NCBI GenBank assembly: GCA_001464575.1
Contig: LNFE01000123.1
Location: 1-62,004 of the forward strand
Length of the DNA: 62,004 nt
Reading direction: 5' to 3'
Source of the DNA: Acidobacteria bacterium Ga0077553
GTDB taxonomy: Bacteria; Acidobacteriota; Terriglobia; Bryobacterales; Bryobacteraceae
How positions within the stretch are numbered: the first letter of the stretch is position 1; every line of letters starts with the position of its first letter. The translations under genes and the position numbers were made by a program. Below are positions 7,600 through 16,717 of the stretch, piece by piece. The notes under the pieces were generated by a model, which ran no database searches, had not been told where the DNA came from, and saw only the letters and a list, made by a program, of their open reading frames with translations.

Positions 7600-8973
7600 A
7601 TGTGGCGGATTGCGGCGATCACGATGGTCCTCTGGCGTGGGGTGATGTTTGCCCAAAGTGGGTCACCCGTGAAATTGCCGCCGCTGCGCATCATCCGGTA
7701 CGAAGAGAACTGGCAGGGCTTTCAAGCAAAGCCCGGCCAGTTCGAAGCGATCAAGAATATAAGGCTAAGTTCCAAGCTTCGACTCACCACGGGCGGGGAT
7801 ATTCGACAGCGCTTCGAATGGTTCCGGAACGAGGAGTGGGGATTGGAGAAGCCAGGCACCGATGGCTTCCATCTGCAGCGCTATATGATCCATGCCGAAC
7901 TGCGGTCGGGACGCGGCCTGCGGCTTTTTACCCAGTGGAAAAGCAACTTGGTGACCGGAAGGCAGGATGGGCCCCGCCCCACGGACCGCGACCAGCTTGA
8001 TGTGCACCAAGCCTTTGGGGAGTGGACCGGGGAATCCAGGTTCCCCGTGATGCTGCGGGTTGGGCGGCAGGAGGTGGCCCTCGGCACCTCCCGTCTTGTC
8101 TCCATCCGCGAGGCGCCGAACGTTAGGCTGTCGTTCGACGGGGTCCGTCTGGCCTTGCCCGTCTCCGGTTGGAAGGTTGAATTGCTGGCGCTTCGCCCAG
8201 TGCGCACCCGGCCGGACGTACTCGATGATACGCCAGACAATCGGCAAAGCCTGTGGGGGGTCTACGCTACTTCGGGTGAACGCGCATGGTGGGGGGGCGG
8301 TTGGGACCTATACTACCTAGGCCTCGACCGGAAACGGGCGCGTTTTGATTCCGGAACCGGACGAGAGCAGCGTCAGTCGTTTGGGGTGCGCTACAACCGG
8401 CGCAAGAACAACTGGGACATGGACTACGAAGGGATCTTCCAGACCGGGACGTTCCTCGATCGATCCATACGGTCATGGACCATTGGCACGAACACCGGCT
8501 ACACCCTGGAGCAGGCGTCGATGCAGCCGAGATTCAGCGTGAAGGCCAACATCACTTCCGGCGACCGGAGCCCCAACGACCGGCGCCACGGTACGTTCAA
8601 CGCCCTGTTCCCGAAAGGCAACTACTTCAGCCAGGCGGACGTTCTGGGGCCGTACAATCTCATGGACCTGCATCCAGGCGTCTCGATGCAGCTCCACCGC
8701 GCCTGGACCATCACCGTCGACTGCGATCTCTTCTGGCGCTACAGCCGGACCGACGGGCTCTATGATGTGCCCGGCAATCCCGCAGTTCCTGGCGCCGGCA
8801 GCACGGCGCGGTTCATTGGGCACGCCTACAAGGGTGGCCTGGAGTGGAAAGCCAACCGGTACCTCAGCTTCGAGGCGGAATACCAAAGGTTGTTCTCGGG
8901 AACGTTTCTCCGGCAGCAGGGGCGGCCCAACCCAATCGATTTCCTCGCTGTTTGGACGACGATCCGTTTCTAG
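7600..8973 (+). CDS. Outer-membrane porin, alginate-export family
   Basis: A 457-residue protein with a short signal peptide (MWRIAAITMVLWRGVMFAQS) and the features of an alginate_exp (AlgE-like) outer-membrane beta-barrel: alternating aromatic/charged strands, DIRQRFEWFRNEEW near the N-terminus, LRVGRQEVALGTSRLVSIREAPNVR in the middle, GVSMQLHRAW and a C-terminal strand ending in aromatic-X-aromatic type TTIRF. Such porins pass anionic or hydrophobic substrates across the outer membrane. It sits between an isochorismatase-like hydrolase (1 base upstream) and an MFS exporter (14 bases downstream), so the three may import and modify, or export, one small molecule. The actual substrate is unknown. 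Confidence 0.85.
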   Translation: MWRIAAITMVLWRGVMFAQSGSPVKLPPLRIIRYEENWQGFQAKPGQFEAIKNIRLSSKLRLTTGGDIRQRFEWFRNEEWGLEKPGTDGFHLQRYMIHAELRSGRGLRLFTQWKSNLVTGRQDGPRPTDRDQLDVHQAFGEWTGESRFPVMLRVGRQEVALGTSRLVSIREAPNVRLSFDGVRLALPVSGWKVELLALRPVRTRPDVLDDTPDNRQSLWGVYATSGERAWWGGGWDLYYLGLDRKRARFDSGTGREQRQSFGVRYNRRKNNWDMDYEGIFQTGTFLDRSIRSWTIGTNTGYTLEQASMQPRFSVKANITSGDRSPNDRRHGTFNALFPKGNYFSQADVLGPYNLMDLHPGVSMQLHRAWTITVDCDLFWRYSRTDGLYDVPGNPAVPGAGSTARFIGHAYKGGLEWKANRYLSFEAEYQRLFSGTFLRQQGRPNPIDFLAVWTTIRF

Positions 8974-8986
8974 AAGGAGTAAACCC

Positions 8987-10567
8987 TTGGCAACTCCGTT
9001 TTCGCAGACCGCATGGGCGGCCCTTGAAAACCCTTCCTTCCGTAGGTTTTGGGTGGCTGGAGTCGTTATGGGCAGCGGGCAGGTGATTCAGGACCTGAGC
9101 GCGAGTTGGCTGATGCTCACGCTCACCGAAGAGCCGCTGCCGGTCGCCTTATTGCAGACCGCCCTGAGCCTACCGATTCTGTTGCTCGCGCTTCCCGCTG
9201 GCGCTGTTGCCGACATCGTGGACCGCCGCCGGTGGATGATTGGTCTGCTGCTCAGCCTCAGCTTGTCGGCAGCGCTGCTGGGCGTGCTGGCTTACAGCCG
9301 CGTTCTGACAGCGCCCTTACTGCTGGGGCTCATTTTTCTCATTGGCTGCCAGAGCGCTTGCCTTTCTCCCGCTTGGATGAGAACGGTGCCGGATTTGCTG
9401 ACCGGCCCGCAGATCCCCTGGGGCGTCACCCTCAACTCAACGGGCATCAATCTGGCCCGGTTCCTGGGAGCGACAATTGCCGCGGTTTTTCTCGGCCAAC
9501 TGTTTCCAGGATTCGGTTTCCTTCTCACCAGCATCTGCTTTCTGGCGCCAGCGCTGGTGCTGTACCGCTGGCAGCGCGAAACCGTTTCGAACAGCATCGC
9601 TCCCGAATCGCTCCCCGGCGCCATCGAGGGCGGCATTCGGTACGCGGTCTATTCGCCGGCCGTGCAACGGGTCGCGTTGCGAACCATATTGTTCGCCATG
9701 TCCGCCTCCGCGCTGTTGGCTCTGTTGCCAAGCGCCGCACGCCAACTGCTGCATGTGAATGCTGCTGAGTTCAGCATGCTGTGGGCGGCTTTCGGCGTAG
9801 GGGCGGTGCTCGGGGCTACCCTGCTGATTCCCTTGCGGGCCCGGCTGGCGTTGGACGATTTCCTGGCGGCGATGTCTGTTCTGATGGCCCTTTCGATGGG
9901 GCTGATGGCTACCCTAACCCACTACTGGCTTTGGCTCGGCCTCCTGGTGCTGGCCGGTGCGGGGTGGGTGGGAATCGTCTCCAGCTTCGGCGTAGCCATG
10001 GGATCGGTTTCGCCCTCCTGGGTCCTTTCGCGGATGCTCTCCCTTTCGCTGATCTGTCTGCAAGGCGCCGCGGCCGTTGGTTCCTTTCTCTGGGGATTGG
10101 TTGGCCAGCGCCTAGGCCCAGAGCAGGCGCTCGCCTGGAGTGCGGCACTTCTAGCCGGCACTGCGTTGTTGCGTTGGATTGCGCCCATGCCGGACTTGCA
10201 TCCGGCCTCTCTCGCGCCGGCGCGGGCCTGGCCGGCGGTGGATAGCGCTCCGGTGCCTCCCCGAGCACCGGTGCTCGTGAGCATTGAATACAGGGTGCGG
10301 CCAGAGCGGGAGTTGGCGTTCCTCGAAGCCATCGGCAAACTACGCTTGGCCAGACTCCGGGATGGCGCCTCCCAGTGGTACGTCTTTCAGTCCACTGAAC
10401 AACCGTTCCGCTATGCGGAATGGTTCCTGGTGGACTCGTGGCAGGAGCACCTGCGGCAACACGAACGAGCCACCCTTTCTGATCGGGCCCAGCAAACCGT
10501 AGTGAACCAGTTCCACGAGGGTCCGGAGCCGCCCGTAGTTCGACACTGGATCGGGCGCGCCCCATAA
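8987..10567 (+). CDS. MFS transporter (MFS_3/EntS-like) with C-terminal ABM-like domain
   Basis: 526 residues from a TTG at 8987, preceded by GAAGGAG at 8973-8979. An in-frame reading from 8762 lies inside the porin gene and is not coding. About residues 1-400 form a 12-helix major-facilitator carrier of the MFS_3 type; the helix 2-3 loop signature is seen as AGAVADIVDRRRW. The last ~95 residues (VLVSIEYRVRPERELAFLEA through VVNQFHEG) form a small alpha/beta domain resembling antibiotic-biosynthesis monooxygenase folds, a known appendage of this transporter family. It completes the hydrolase-porin-transporter operon and probably moves a small organic molecule across the inner membrane. Confidence 0.88.
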   Translation: MATPFSQTAWAALENPSFRRFWVAGVVMGSGQVIQDLSASWLMLTLTEEPLPVALLQTALSLPILLLALPAGAVADIVDRRRWMIGLLLSLSLSAALLGVLAYSRVLTAPLLLGLIFLIGCQSACLSPAWMRTVPDLLTGPQIPWGVTLNSTGINLARFLGATIAAVFLGQLFPGFGFLLTSICFLAPALVLYRWQRETVSNSIAPESLPGAIEGGIRYAVYSPAVQRVALRTILFAMSASALLALLPSAARQLLHVNAAEFSMLWAAFGVGAVLGATLLIPLRARLALDDFLAAMSVLMALSMGLMATLTHYWLWLGLLVLAGAGWVGIVSSFGVAMGSVSPSWVLSRMLSLSLICLQGAAAVGSFLWGLVGQRLGPEQALAWSAALLAGTALLRWIAPMPDLHPASLAPARAWPAVDSAPVPPRAPVLVSIEYRVRPERELAFLEAIGKLRLARLRDGASQWYVFQSTEQPFRYAEWFLVDSWQEHLRQHERATLSDRAQQTVVNQFHEGPEPPVVRHWIGRAP

Positions 10568-10791
10568 AGACCGTGATCCGACAGCAATCGCAAGAACAGA
10601 AGAGATCAGGTTGGCGGCGCCTCCGCATACTGAAGCAATGAAACGGCGCGCCGTCCTGCCCAGGCTGGCGCGGCCAAGCCCTTTTTGATAGTTCGCCCCG
10701 CAGCGAGCGATAGCACGCGCCTGCTCTTCGCCAATCGCTGCTGTCCTGCCCGTACGCTGTCCTACCCACTCACAAACGCTTCGGAGTCAGA
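10568..10791. other. Intergenic region upstream of the RND pump operon
   Basis: 224 bases with no gene that I can support. It should contain the promoter of the pump operon starting at 10792. The start is preceded by GGAG five bases upstream of the ATG. No operator or terminator could be assigned. Confidence 0.3.
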
Positions 10792-12087
10792 ATGAATTAT
10801 CCATCGATGATGTACCTTCTCGCGGGACTTGCGGCGGTGTTCACCGCCGGTTGCGGAACCCAAAACGCACCAGCGGGGCAGGGGGGAATGCCGCCCGCCG
10901 CGGTCACTGTGGTGCAGGTGACCGCGGCCTCGGTACCGATATACAGCGACTTCGTTGGCAGCACCTTCGCCGAGCAGGAGGTGCAGGTGCACTCCCGCGT
11001 AAACGGCTACATCACGGCACGCCACTTCAATCCGGGAGACATTGTGAACCCGGGTCAACTGATCTATTCCTTGGATCCCGCGACTTACCAAGCGGAAGTG
11101 GACCGCCTGCGCGCGGAAGTTGTCAGGGCCGAGGCGCAACTGCGCTTCGCCCGGGAGGGGGTCGAGGTGATCCGAGCCGAAAGCGAATTCGCGCAAGCGG
11201 AGGCCAACCAAATCAAGGCCGACCAGGACGTTAACCGGGTCCGTCCGCTAGTGCAACAAAAGGCGCTGCCCGAGCAGGATCTTGATGCCGCCGTGGCGAA
11301 TCAGAGTGTCAATCTCGCCATGGTGCGAGCGCGGAAGGCAGCGCTGGAGCAGCAACGCTTGTCCCAAAAGAGCCAGATCGAGCAGGGCATGGCCGCGCTG
11401 GCTTCGGCCAAGGCCTCACTGGCCTTGGCCGAACTCAATCTCAGTTACACCCGGATTCAAGCACCGCTGCTCGGACGTATCGGCGAGACCAGCGTGCAGA
11501 CCGGGGGCCTCGCCACCGCCACGGCAACCACGCCACTCACCCGGATCTCTCCGCTGGACCCCATCTACGTTGAGTTCAAAGTGGGAGAGCGCGACTACTT
11601 GGACTATATCCGACGCGAGATCGCCAAGCAGCGATCAACCGGCAAAGGGCAGGTGATCGAACCGCTCCAACTCGTCCTTGCCGATGGCACGTTGTACGAC
11701 AAGCCGGGCCAATACCAGTACGCCGACCGCGCGGTGGATATCCAGACCGGGACATTGAAGCTGATCGGCACGTTCCCAAATCCGGACCGCATGCTGCTGC
11801 CCGGACAGTTCAGCCGCATCCGTTTGCGCACAGGCTTTAAGGAGGGTGTGTTCCTGGTTCCGCAGCGGGCTGTCATGGAAACCCAAGGGTTACGACAGGT
11901 GCTGCTTGTTGACGGTCAGAACAAGGTTTCTCAGCGGACCGTAACGGCGACCGATCGGGTGGGTTCGAACTGGGTTATCGAGGCCGGCTTGGCCGAAGGC
12001 AACCGTGTTGTCGTCGAAGGTCTCCAGAAGGCGATTCCAGGCTCGAAGGTTGAGCCCAAACTCGTTGCGTTGACGGAGGTCAAGTAA
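10792..12087 (+). CDS. RND efflux periplasmic adaptor lipoprotein (AcrA/MexA type)
   Basis: A 431-residue membrane-fusion protein of a tripartite RND pump. It starts with a lipoprotein signal whose lipobox is TAGC (Cys about 20). It continues through a barrel-sandwich/lipoyl half (SRVNGYITARHFNPGDIVNP), a long coiled-coil hairpin rich in Ala/Glu/Arg/Gln (about residues 100-205), the second lipoyl half (YTRIQAPLLGRIGE), and beta-barrel and membrane-proximal domains (LPGQFSRIRLRTG, ...VEGLQKAIPGSKVEP). The downstream permease-channel fusion starts 5 bases after its stop, so all pump parts are made from one message. It links the inner-membrane pump to the outer-membrane channel. The drug or metabolite exported is unknown. 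Confidence 0.94.
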   Translation: MNYPSMMYLLAGLAAVFTAGCGTQNAPAGQGGMPPAAVTVVQVTAASVPIYSDFVGSTFAEQEVQVHSRVNGYITARHFNPGDIVNPGQLIYSLDPATYQAEVDRLRAEVVRAEAQLRFAREGVEVIRAESEFAQAEANQIKADQDVNRVRPLVQQKALPEQDLDAAVANQSVNLAMVRARKAALEQQRLSQKSQIEQGMAALASAKASLALAELNLSYTRIQAPLLGRIGETSVQTGGLATATATTPLTRISPLDPIYVEFKVGERDYLDYIRREIAKQRSTGKGQVIEPLQLVLADGTLYDKPGQYQYADRAVDIQTGTLKLIGTFPNPDRMLLPGQFSRIRLRTGFKEGVFLVPQRAVMETQGLRQVLLVDGQNKVSQRTVTATDRVGSNWVIEAGLAEGNRVVVEGLQKAIPGSKVEPKLVALTEVK

Positions 12088-12092
12088 CCGCC

Positions 12093-15000
12093 ATGATCTC
12101 ACGCCTCTTCATCAATCGGCCGGTGCTCGCGAGCGTACTCTCGGTAGTCATTACCCTGATCGGGCTCGTCACCATTTTCCGGCTTCCCATTGACCGCTAT
12201 CCGCCAATCACCCCTCCGACGGTTCGCGTCAGCGCGCAGTACATCGGCGCCAGCGCGGAGGTGGTGGAGCAGACCGTCGCCGCGCCCATTGAACAACAGT
12301 TGAACGGTGTCGAGAACATGATCTATTTCGACTCGAAGGCGACTAACGACAGCCGGTTCACCCTGACGGCCACCTTCGAGGTTGGTACCGATCTGGATAT
12401 CGCAGCGGTGCAAGTGCAAAACCGGGTTGCCTTGGCCGAGCCGCAGTTACCCGAAGAGGTTCGGCGCAATGGCATCTCGGTGCGCAAACAGTCGACCTCC
12501 CTGCTGATGGTCGTCGCCGTCGAGTCGCCGGGCGACACGTACGACCAGCTCTTTCTGTCGAACTACACCAAGATCAATGTGCGCGACGCTCTGGCGCGGA
12601 TCTATGGTGTTGGTGATGTGCAACTCCCTGGCGAGCGAGAGTACGGGATGCGCATTTGGCTCGACCCCGATGCGCTCTTCAAGCTCAGCCTAACGGCGGC
12701 GGACGTCACCCGCGCCATCCAGGAACAAAACATCCAAGCGGCCGCCGGGAAGATCGGCCAGGCGCCGGTGCCCAAGGGGCAGGAGTATGAGTACACGGTT
12801 CGCACGTCGGGGCGGCTGGCGAACACGGAACAGTTCGGCAACATCATTCTACGCGCCAATGCCGACGGCTCCACGGTGCGGGTGAAGGACGTCGCGCGGA
12901 CGGAGTTGGGAGCCTTCGACTACTCGGTCTTCTCCCGGTTCAACGGAAAAGACGCGGTCAACCTGCTGATCTACCAGTTGCCCGGATCAAACGCCGTGGA
13001 AGTTTCAAACGGCGTGAAGGCAGAACTGGCGCGTCTTCAGGCGGGCTTCCCCCACGATGTCCGGTATCGCCTGATCTATGATTCGACTGAGTTTATCCGG
13101 GCTTCGATTGACGAGGTGCTCCAGACGCTCGTCGAAGCGATTTTGCTCGTGATTCTGGTCGTTTTCCTGTTTTTGCAAAGCTGGCGCGCCACCCTGATCC
13201 CGTTGATCACAGTGCCGGTGTCGTTGATCGGCGCCTTCATGTTCTTCCCCCTATTGGGCTTCAGCATCAATGTATTAACTCTCTTCGGATTGGTGCTGGC
13301 GATCGGCATCGTTGTGGACGACGCCATCGTCGTGGTGGAGGCCGTCGAGCAGTACATTGAACGAGGCTTCTCACCAAAGGAAGCTGCCTTCAAGGCCATG
13401 GAGGAGGTCTCCGGGGCCGTGATTGCCATTGCCTTAATCCTCGTGGCCGTTTTCGTTCCTGTGGCTTTTCTCGATGGAATCACCGGGCAGCTTTATCGGC
13501 AGTTTGCGCTCACCATCGCTATCAGCGTCGTGCTCAGCGCCGTCAATGCCTTGACGCTCTCTCCGGCCTTGTGCGCCTTGCTACTGAAGCCCCGAGAGGA
13601 GACCGCCCATAGCCGCAATCCGCTAGACCGATTCTTCAACGCGTTCAATCGCCTTTTTGAGAAGACGCTCGGCGGGTACGGCCGTACCGTCCGGTTGCTT
13701 CTTCGTCGCACGGCACTGGTGGGCGTGACCGTGGTGGTGGTCTTCTTCAGCATCTATGGCTTCTATCGCATTACGCCGGGCGCGTTCCTGCCGAGTGAAG
13801 ACGAAGGCTATTTCATCGTTGACATCTCCCTACCAAACGCGGCTAGCCTGGAGCGGACCGAGCAGGTCATGCGGCAGGTGGAAACGGTCGTTTCGGCCCA
13901 AGCCGGGGTGAAAGACGTCTTCAATCTCGGCGGCCAGAGCTTTGTTTCCGGTAACAACGCTTCGTCAGTCGCCACCCTCATTGGGGTCCTGAAGCCGTGG
14001 GACCTGAGAAAAGCTCCGGGCGAGGATGCGCTTTCCATCGTGCAAACGCTCCAACAAAAGCTGTTCGGCATACCAGGAGCTTTCATACTCGTTTTCAATC
14101 CGCCGCCGATTCAGGGCCTGGGCAATACCGGCGGATTCAATCTGAAATTGCAGGACAAGGGCGGCTCGGACATCGCCAATCTAGCGCGGGTGACAGAGCA
14201 GTTCCTTGATGCCGCGAGGACGGAACCCGCCATTGCCCAAGCGGTGACTACGTTCCAACCCAATGAGCCCCAATTGCAATTGGACGTCGATCGGGAACGG
14301 GCCCGGACAATGGATGTGCCGATCAGCGATGTGTTCCTGACTCTCCAGACGTACCTGGGCGGGCTCTATGTCAACGACTTCAACCTCTTCGGCCGAACCT
14401 ACCGTGTGGTAGCCCAAGCCGACCCCAAATTCCGCAGCAAACCGGAGGACATCAACCGGCTGTACGTCCGTTCGAACGATGGACAGATGATTCCGATCAG
14501 TGTGCTCGTGCGGACCACCCCAGTCAACGGGCCCTTGTCGATCGGGCGGTACAACCTGTTTCGGGCTACGGACGTGCTCGGCGGTTCGCCTCCGGGCTTC
14601 TCCTCCGGGCAAGCGATCGCGGCTCTCGAGAGGGCTTCGAAGACCCTGCCGCCGGGCTTTGGCATCGAATGGACCGGCATGTCGTACCAGGAGATCAAGG
14701 CTGGTTCGTCGGTCGGGGTCTTCGCTTTCTCCCTGCTGATGGTCGTGCTGTTTCTGGCGGCCCAATATGAGAGTTGGATCATCCCAATCGCTGTGATTCT
14801 GGGAGTACCGGCCGGCGTACTCGGCGCGGTGGCGACCCAATACTTCCGGGGTATCCCCGACGATGTCTACTGCCGGATCGGTTTGATCATGTTGATCGGG
14901 TTGGCGGCCAAGAACGCAATCCTGATCGTCGAGTTCGCACGCCTCCGTCGGGCGGAGGGTCTCTCGATTGACGCCGCCGCCATGGAGGCTGCGCGCCTTC

Positions 15001-16619
15001 GCTTTCGCCCAATTTTGATGACCAGCTTCGCCTTCATCCTGGGTGTCGTGCCGCTGATGATCAGCACCGGCGCCGGGGCCGCGAGCCGCCGCAGCTTGGG
15101 CAGCGCGGTTTTCGGTGGCATGTTGCTGGCGACGATTGTCGGCGTCTTCACCGTCCCGGTTTTCTTCAAATGGATGCAAGCTTTGAGTGAGCGTCTCAGC
15201 CCGCGCAGAATCGTCGAGGCGGCACCGGTCATCACCGGTTGCCTGTTCCTACTGCTCTCCTCCTGCAAGGTAGGCCCCCAGTACCAACGCCCCCCAGTGC
15301 CGACGCCGCAACAGTATCGCGCAGACAATCGCCAGGACGTCGCCGCGGCCTCGCTGGGCGACCTCAAATGGGCCGAAGTCTTTGCGGACGACAGACTGCG
15401 GGAGTTAATTGCCGAGGCATTGACCGGCAACTACAACTTGCGCGCCGCCGCCGAGCGAATCGTGGCCGCCCGCGCCGCGGTGCGCTCCACTCGGGCCTCC
15501 CAGTTTCCGGAAGTAAGCGCCGGCGGTACGGTCACCGAGCGCGAACAAACCAGGCTGGGTTCCTTTCCCTTGCCGCCCACGGCTCGCCGCGAAGTCGCCA
15601 CGGGTCGAGGCACGCTCGATATTGGTGTGCCGTTAGACTTCTGGGGAAGGTTGGCGCGGGCAACGGAGGCTTCCCGGGCGGAGCTTCTTTCTCAAGAGTG
15701 GGCCCAGGCTGCGATCCGTCAGAACCTGGTTGCTGAAGTGGCATCCACATACTTCGAACTGATCGAACTCGACCGGGAGTATTCAATCGCCGACCAAACC
15801 TTGGGCTTACGCCGCCAATCGCTCCGCTTGGTCGAGGCCCGAAACACACGCGGCGTGGCCAGCGGCCTGGAGGTCAGCCAAGCGGAGGTACTCGTGGCAT
15901 CCGCGGCCACCCGGCTGCCCCAGTTAGAGCGGCAGCGAGAGCAATTAGAGAATGCGCTAGCGCTGCTGCTAGGAAAGAACCCGCAGCCAATTCTACGGAG
16001 AAGTACGCTCGAATCCCAGCGGATCCCACCCACAATACCCGCGGGACTTCCTTCTGAGTTGCTCCAGCGGCGGCCCGACGTGCAGCAAGCGGAGCAGCAA
16101 TTGCGTGCGGCCACGGCAAAGGTAGGGGTTGCACAGGCCAGTCGATTTCCCAGCTTCAGCCTCACCGGATCGTTCGGATTTGAGAGCATCGCGCTGGGAG
16201 ACTTCCTGACAGATCCCGCCCGCCTTCGGCAATGGGGACCGGCCGTAACAGTCCCGATTTTCAACGCGGGACGGCTGAAGGCAAACGTGGTCGCCGCTGA
16301 GGCACAAATGCGCCAAGCCTCGCTTAGCTTCGAACTCACCTTTCAAGCGGCCTTGCGGGAGACCTCCGATAGCCTGATCGCCTACCGCCGGGTCCGGGAG
16401 CAGCGCCTGCAACAGGAGAGCCTGATTCGCTCCTTGGAGCAAGCCAATCGACTCTCCAAGCTGCGATACGAAGGGGGCGTTGACAGTTACTTACAGGTCC
16501 TCGATTCCGATCGGGCCTTGTTTGAGAATCAATTCACCCTCGCGCAGTTGGTGCGTGATGAGTTACTTGCGGTAGTGAGTCTCTATCGCGCCCTGGGCGG
16601 CGGTTGGCAAGTCCCCTAG
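12093..16619 (+). CDS. RND efflux permease fused in frame to a TolC/NodT-type outer-membrane channel
   Basis: A 1508-residue ORF. Residues 1 to about 1030 are a complete HAE1-type RND permease: first helix FINRPVLASVLSVVITLIG, proton-relay Asp pair in GIVVDDAIVVVEA, large periplasmic loops and the last helix ending PVFFKWMQALSERL. Without a stop the frame continues through a short hydrophobic segment with a lipobox (LLLSSC, Cys1058, codon 15264-15266) into a full ~450-residue outer-membrane efflux protein of the NodT family (KVGPQYQRPPVP; two repeats of the TolC type; GVDSYLQVLDSDRALF near the end). Separate genes are the rule in this family. A TTG at 15183 could restart translation, or signal peptidase II could cut at Cys1058. 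Confidence 0.9.
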   Translation: MISRLFINRPVLASVLSVVITLIGLVTIFRLPIDRYPPITPPTVRVSAQYIGASAEVVEQTVAAPIEQQLNGVENMIYFDSKATNDSRFTLTATFEVGTDLDIAAVQVQNRVALAEPQLPEEVRRNGISVRKQSTSLLMVVAVESPGDTYDQLFLSNYTKINVRDALARIYGVGDVQLPGEREYGMRIWLDPDALFKLSLTAADVTRAIQEQNIQAAAGKIGQAPVPKGQEYEYTVRTSGRLANTEQFGNIILRANADGSTVRVKDVARTELGAFDYSVFSRFNGKDAVNLLIYQLPGSNAVEVSNGVKAELARLQAGFPHDVRYRLIYDSTEFIRASIDEVLQTLVEAILLVILVVFLFLQSWRATLIPLITVPVSLIGAFMFFPLLGFSINVLTLFGLVLAIGIVVDDAIVVVEAVEQYIERGFSPKEAAFKAMEEVSGAVIAIALILVAVFVPVAFLDGITGQLYRQFALTIAISVVLSAVNALTLSPALCALLLKPREETAHSRNPLDRFFNAFNRLFEKTLGGYGRTVRLLLRRTALVGVTVVVVFFSIYGFYRITPGAFLPSEDEGYFIVDISLPNAASLERTEQVMRQVETVVSAQAGVKDVFNLGGQSFVSGNNASSVATLIGVLKPWDLRKAPGEDALSIVQTLQQKLFGIPGAFILVFNPPPIQGLGNTGGFNLKLQDKGGSDIANLARVTEQFLDAARTEPAIAQAVTTFQPNEPQLQLDVDRERARTMDVPISDVFLTLQTYLGGLYVNDFNLFGRTYRVVAQADPKFRSKPEDINRLYVRSNDGQMIPISVLVRTTPVNGPLSIGRYNLFRATDVLGGSPPGFSSGQAIAALERASKTLPPGFGIEWTGMSYQEIKAGSSVGVFAFSLLMVVLFLAAQYESWIIPIAVILGVPAGVLGAVATQYFRGIPDDVYCRIGLIMLIGLAAKNAILIVEFARLRRAEGLSIDAAAMEAARLRFRPILMTSFAFILGVVPLMISTGAGAASRRSLGSAVFGGMLLATIVGVFTVPVFFKWMQALSERLSPRRIVEAAPVITGCLFLLLSSCKVGPQYQRPPVPTPQQYRADNRQDVAAASLGDLKWAEVFADDRLRELIAEALTGNYNLRAAAERIVAARAAVRSTRASQFPEVSAGGTVTEREQTRLGSFPLPPTARREVATGRGTLDIGVPLDFWGRLARATEASRAELLSQEWAQAAIRQNLVAEVASTYFELIELDREYSIADQTLGLRRQSLRLVEARNTRGVASGLEVSQAEVLVASAATRLPQLERQREQLENALALLLGKNPQPILRRSTLESQRIPPTIPAGLPSELLQRRPDVQQAEQQLRAATAKVGVAQASRFPSFSLTGSFGFESIALGDFLTDPARLRQWGPAVTVPIFNAGRLKANVVAAEAQMRQASLSFELTFQAALRETSDSLIAYRRVREQRLQQESLIRSLEQANRLSKLRYEGGVDSYLQVLDSDRALFENQFTLAQLVRDELLAVVSLYRALGGGWQVP

Positions 16620-16717
16620 TCAACTCGTCGGGCGCGCAGGACCCGGCATGGCACGATCAGGAGATGCAACTGCTTTTCCCGATAGAGCAGAAAGGGCACG
16701 CCACCTATTCTTGAAGT

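Noticed and set aside
9909..10769. 286-codon minus-strand ORF over the MFS gene end
   Set aside because: Arg/Ala/Gly-rich antisense frame without domain.
14181..15179. 332-codon minus-strand ORF inside the RND permease gene
   Set aside because: Antisense shadow in high-GC DNA; Asp/Arg/Gln/His-rich with no domain, while the opposite strand is a textbook permease.
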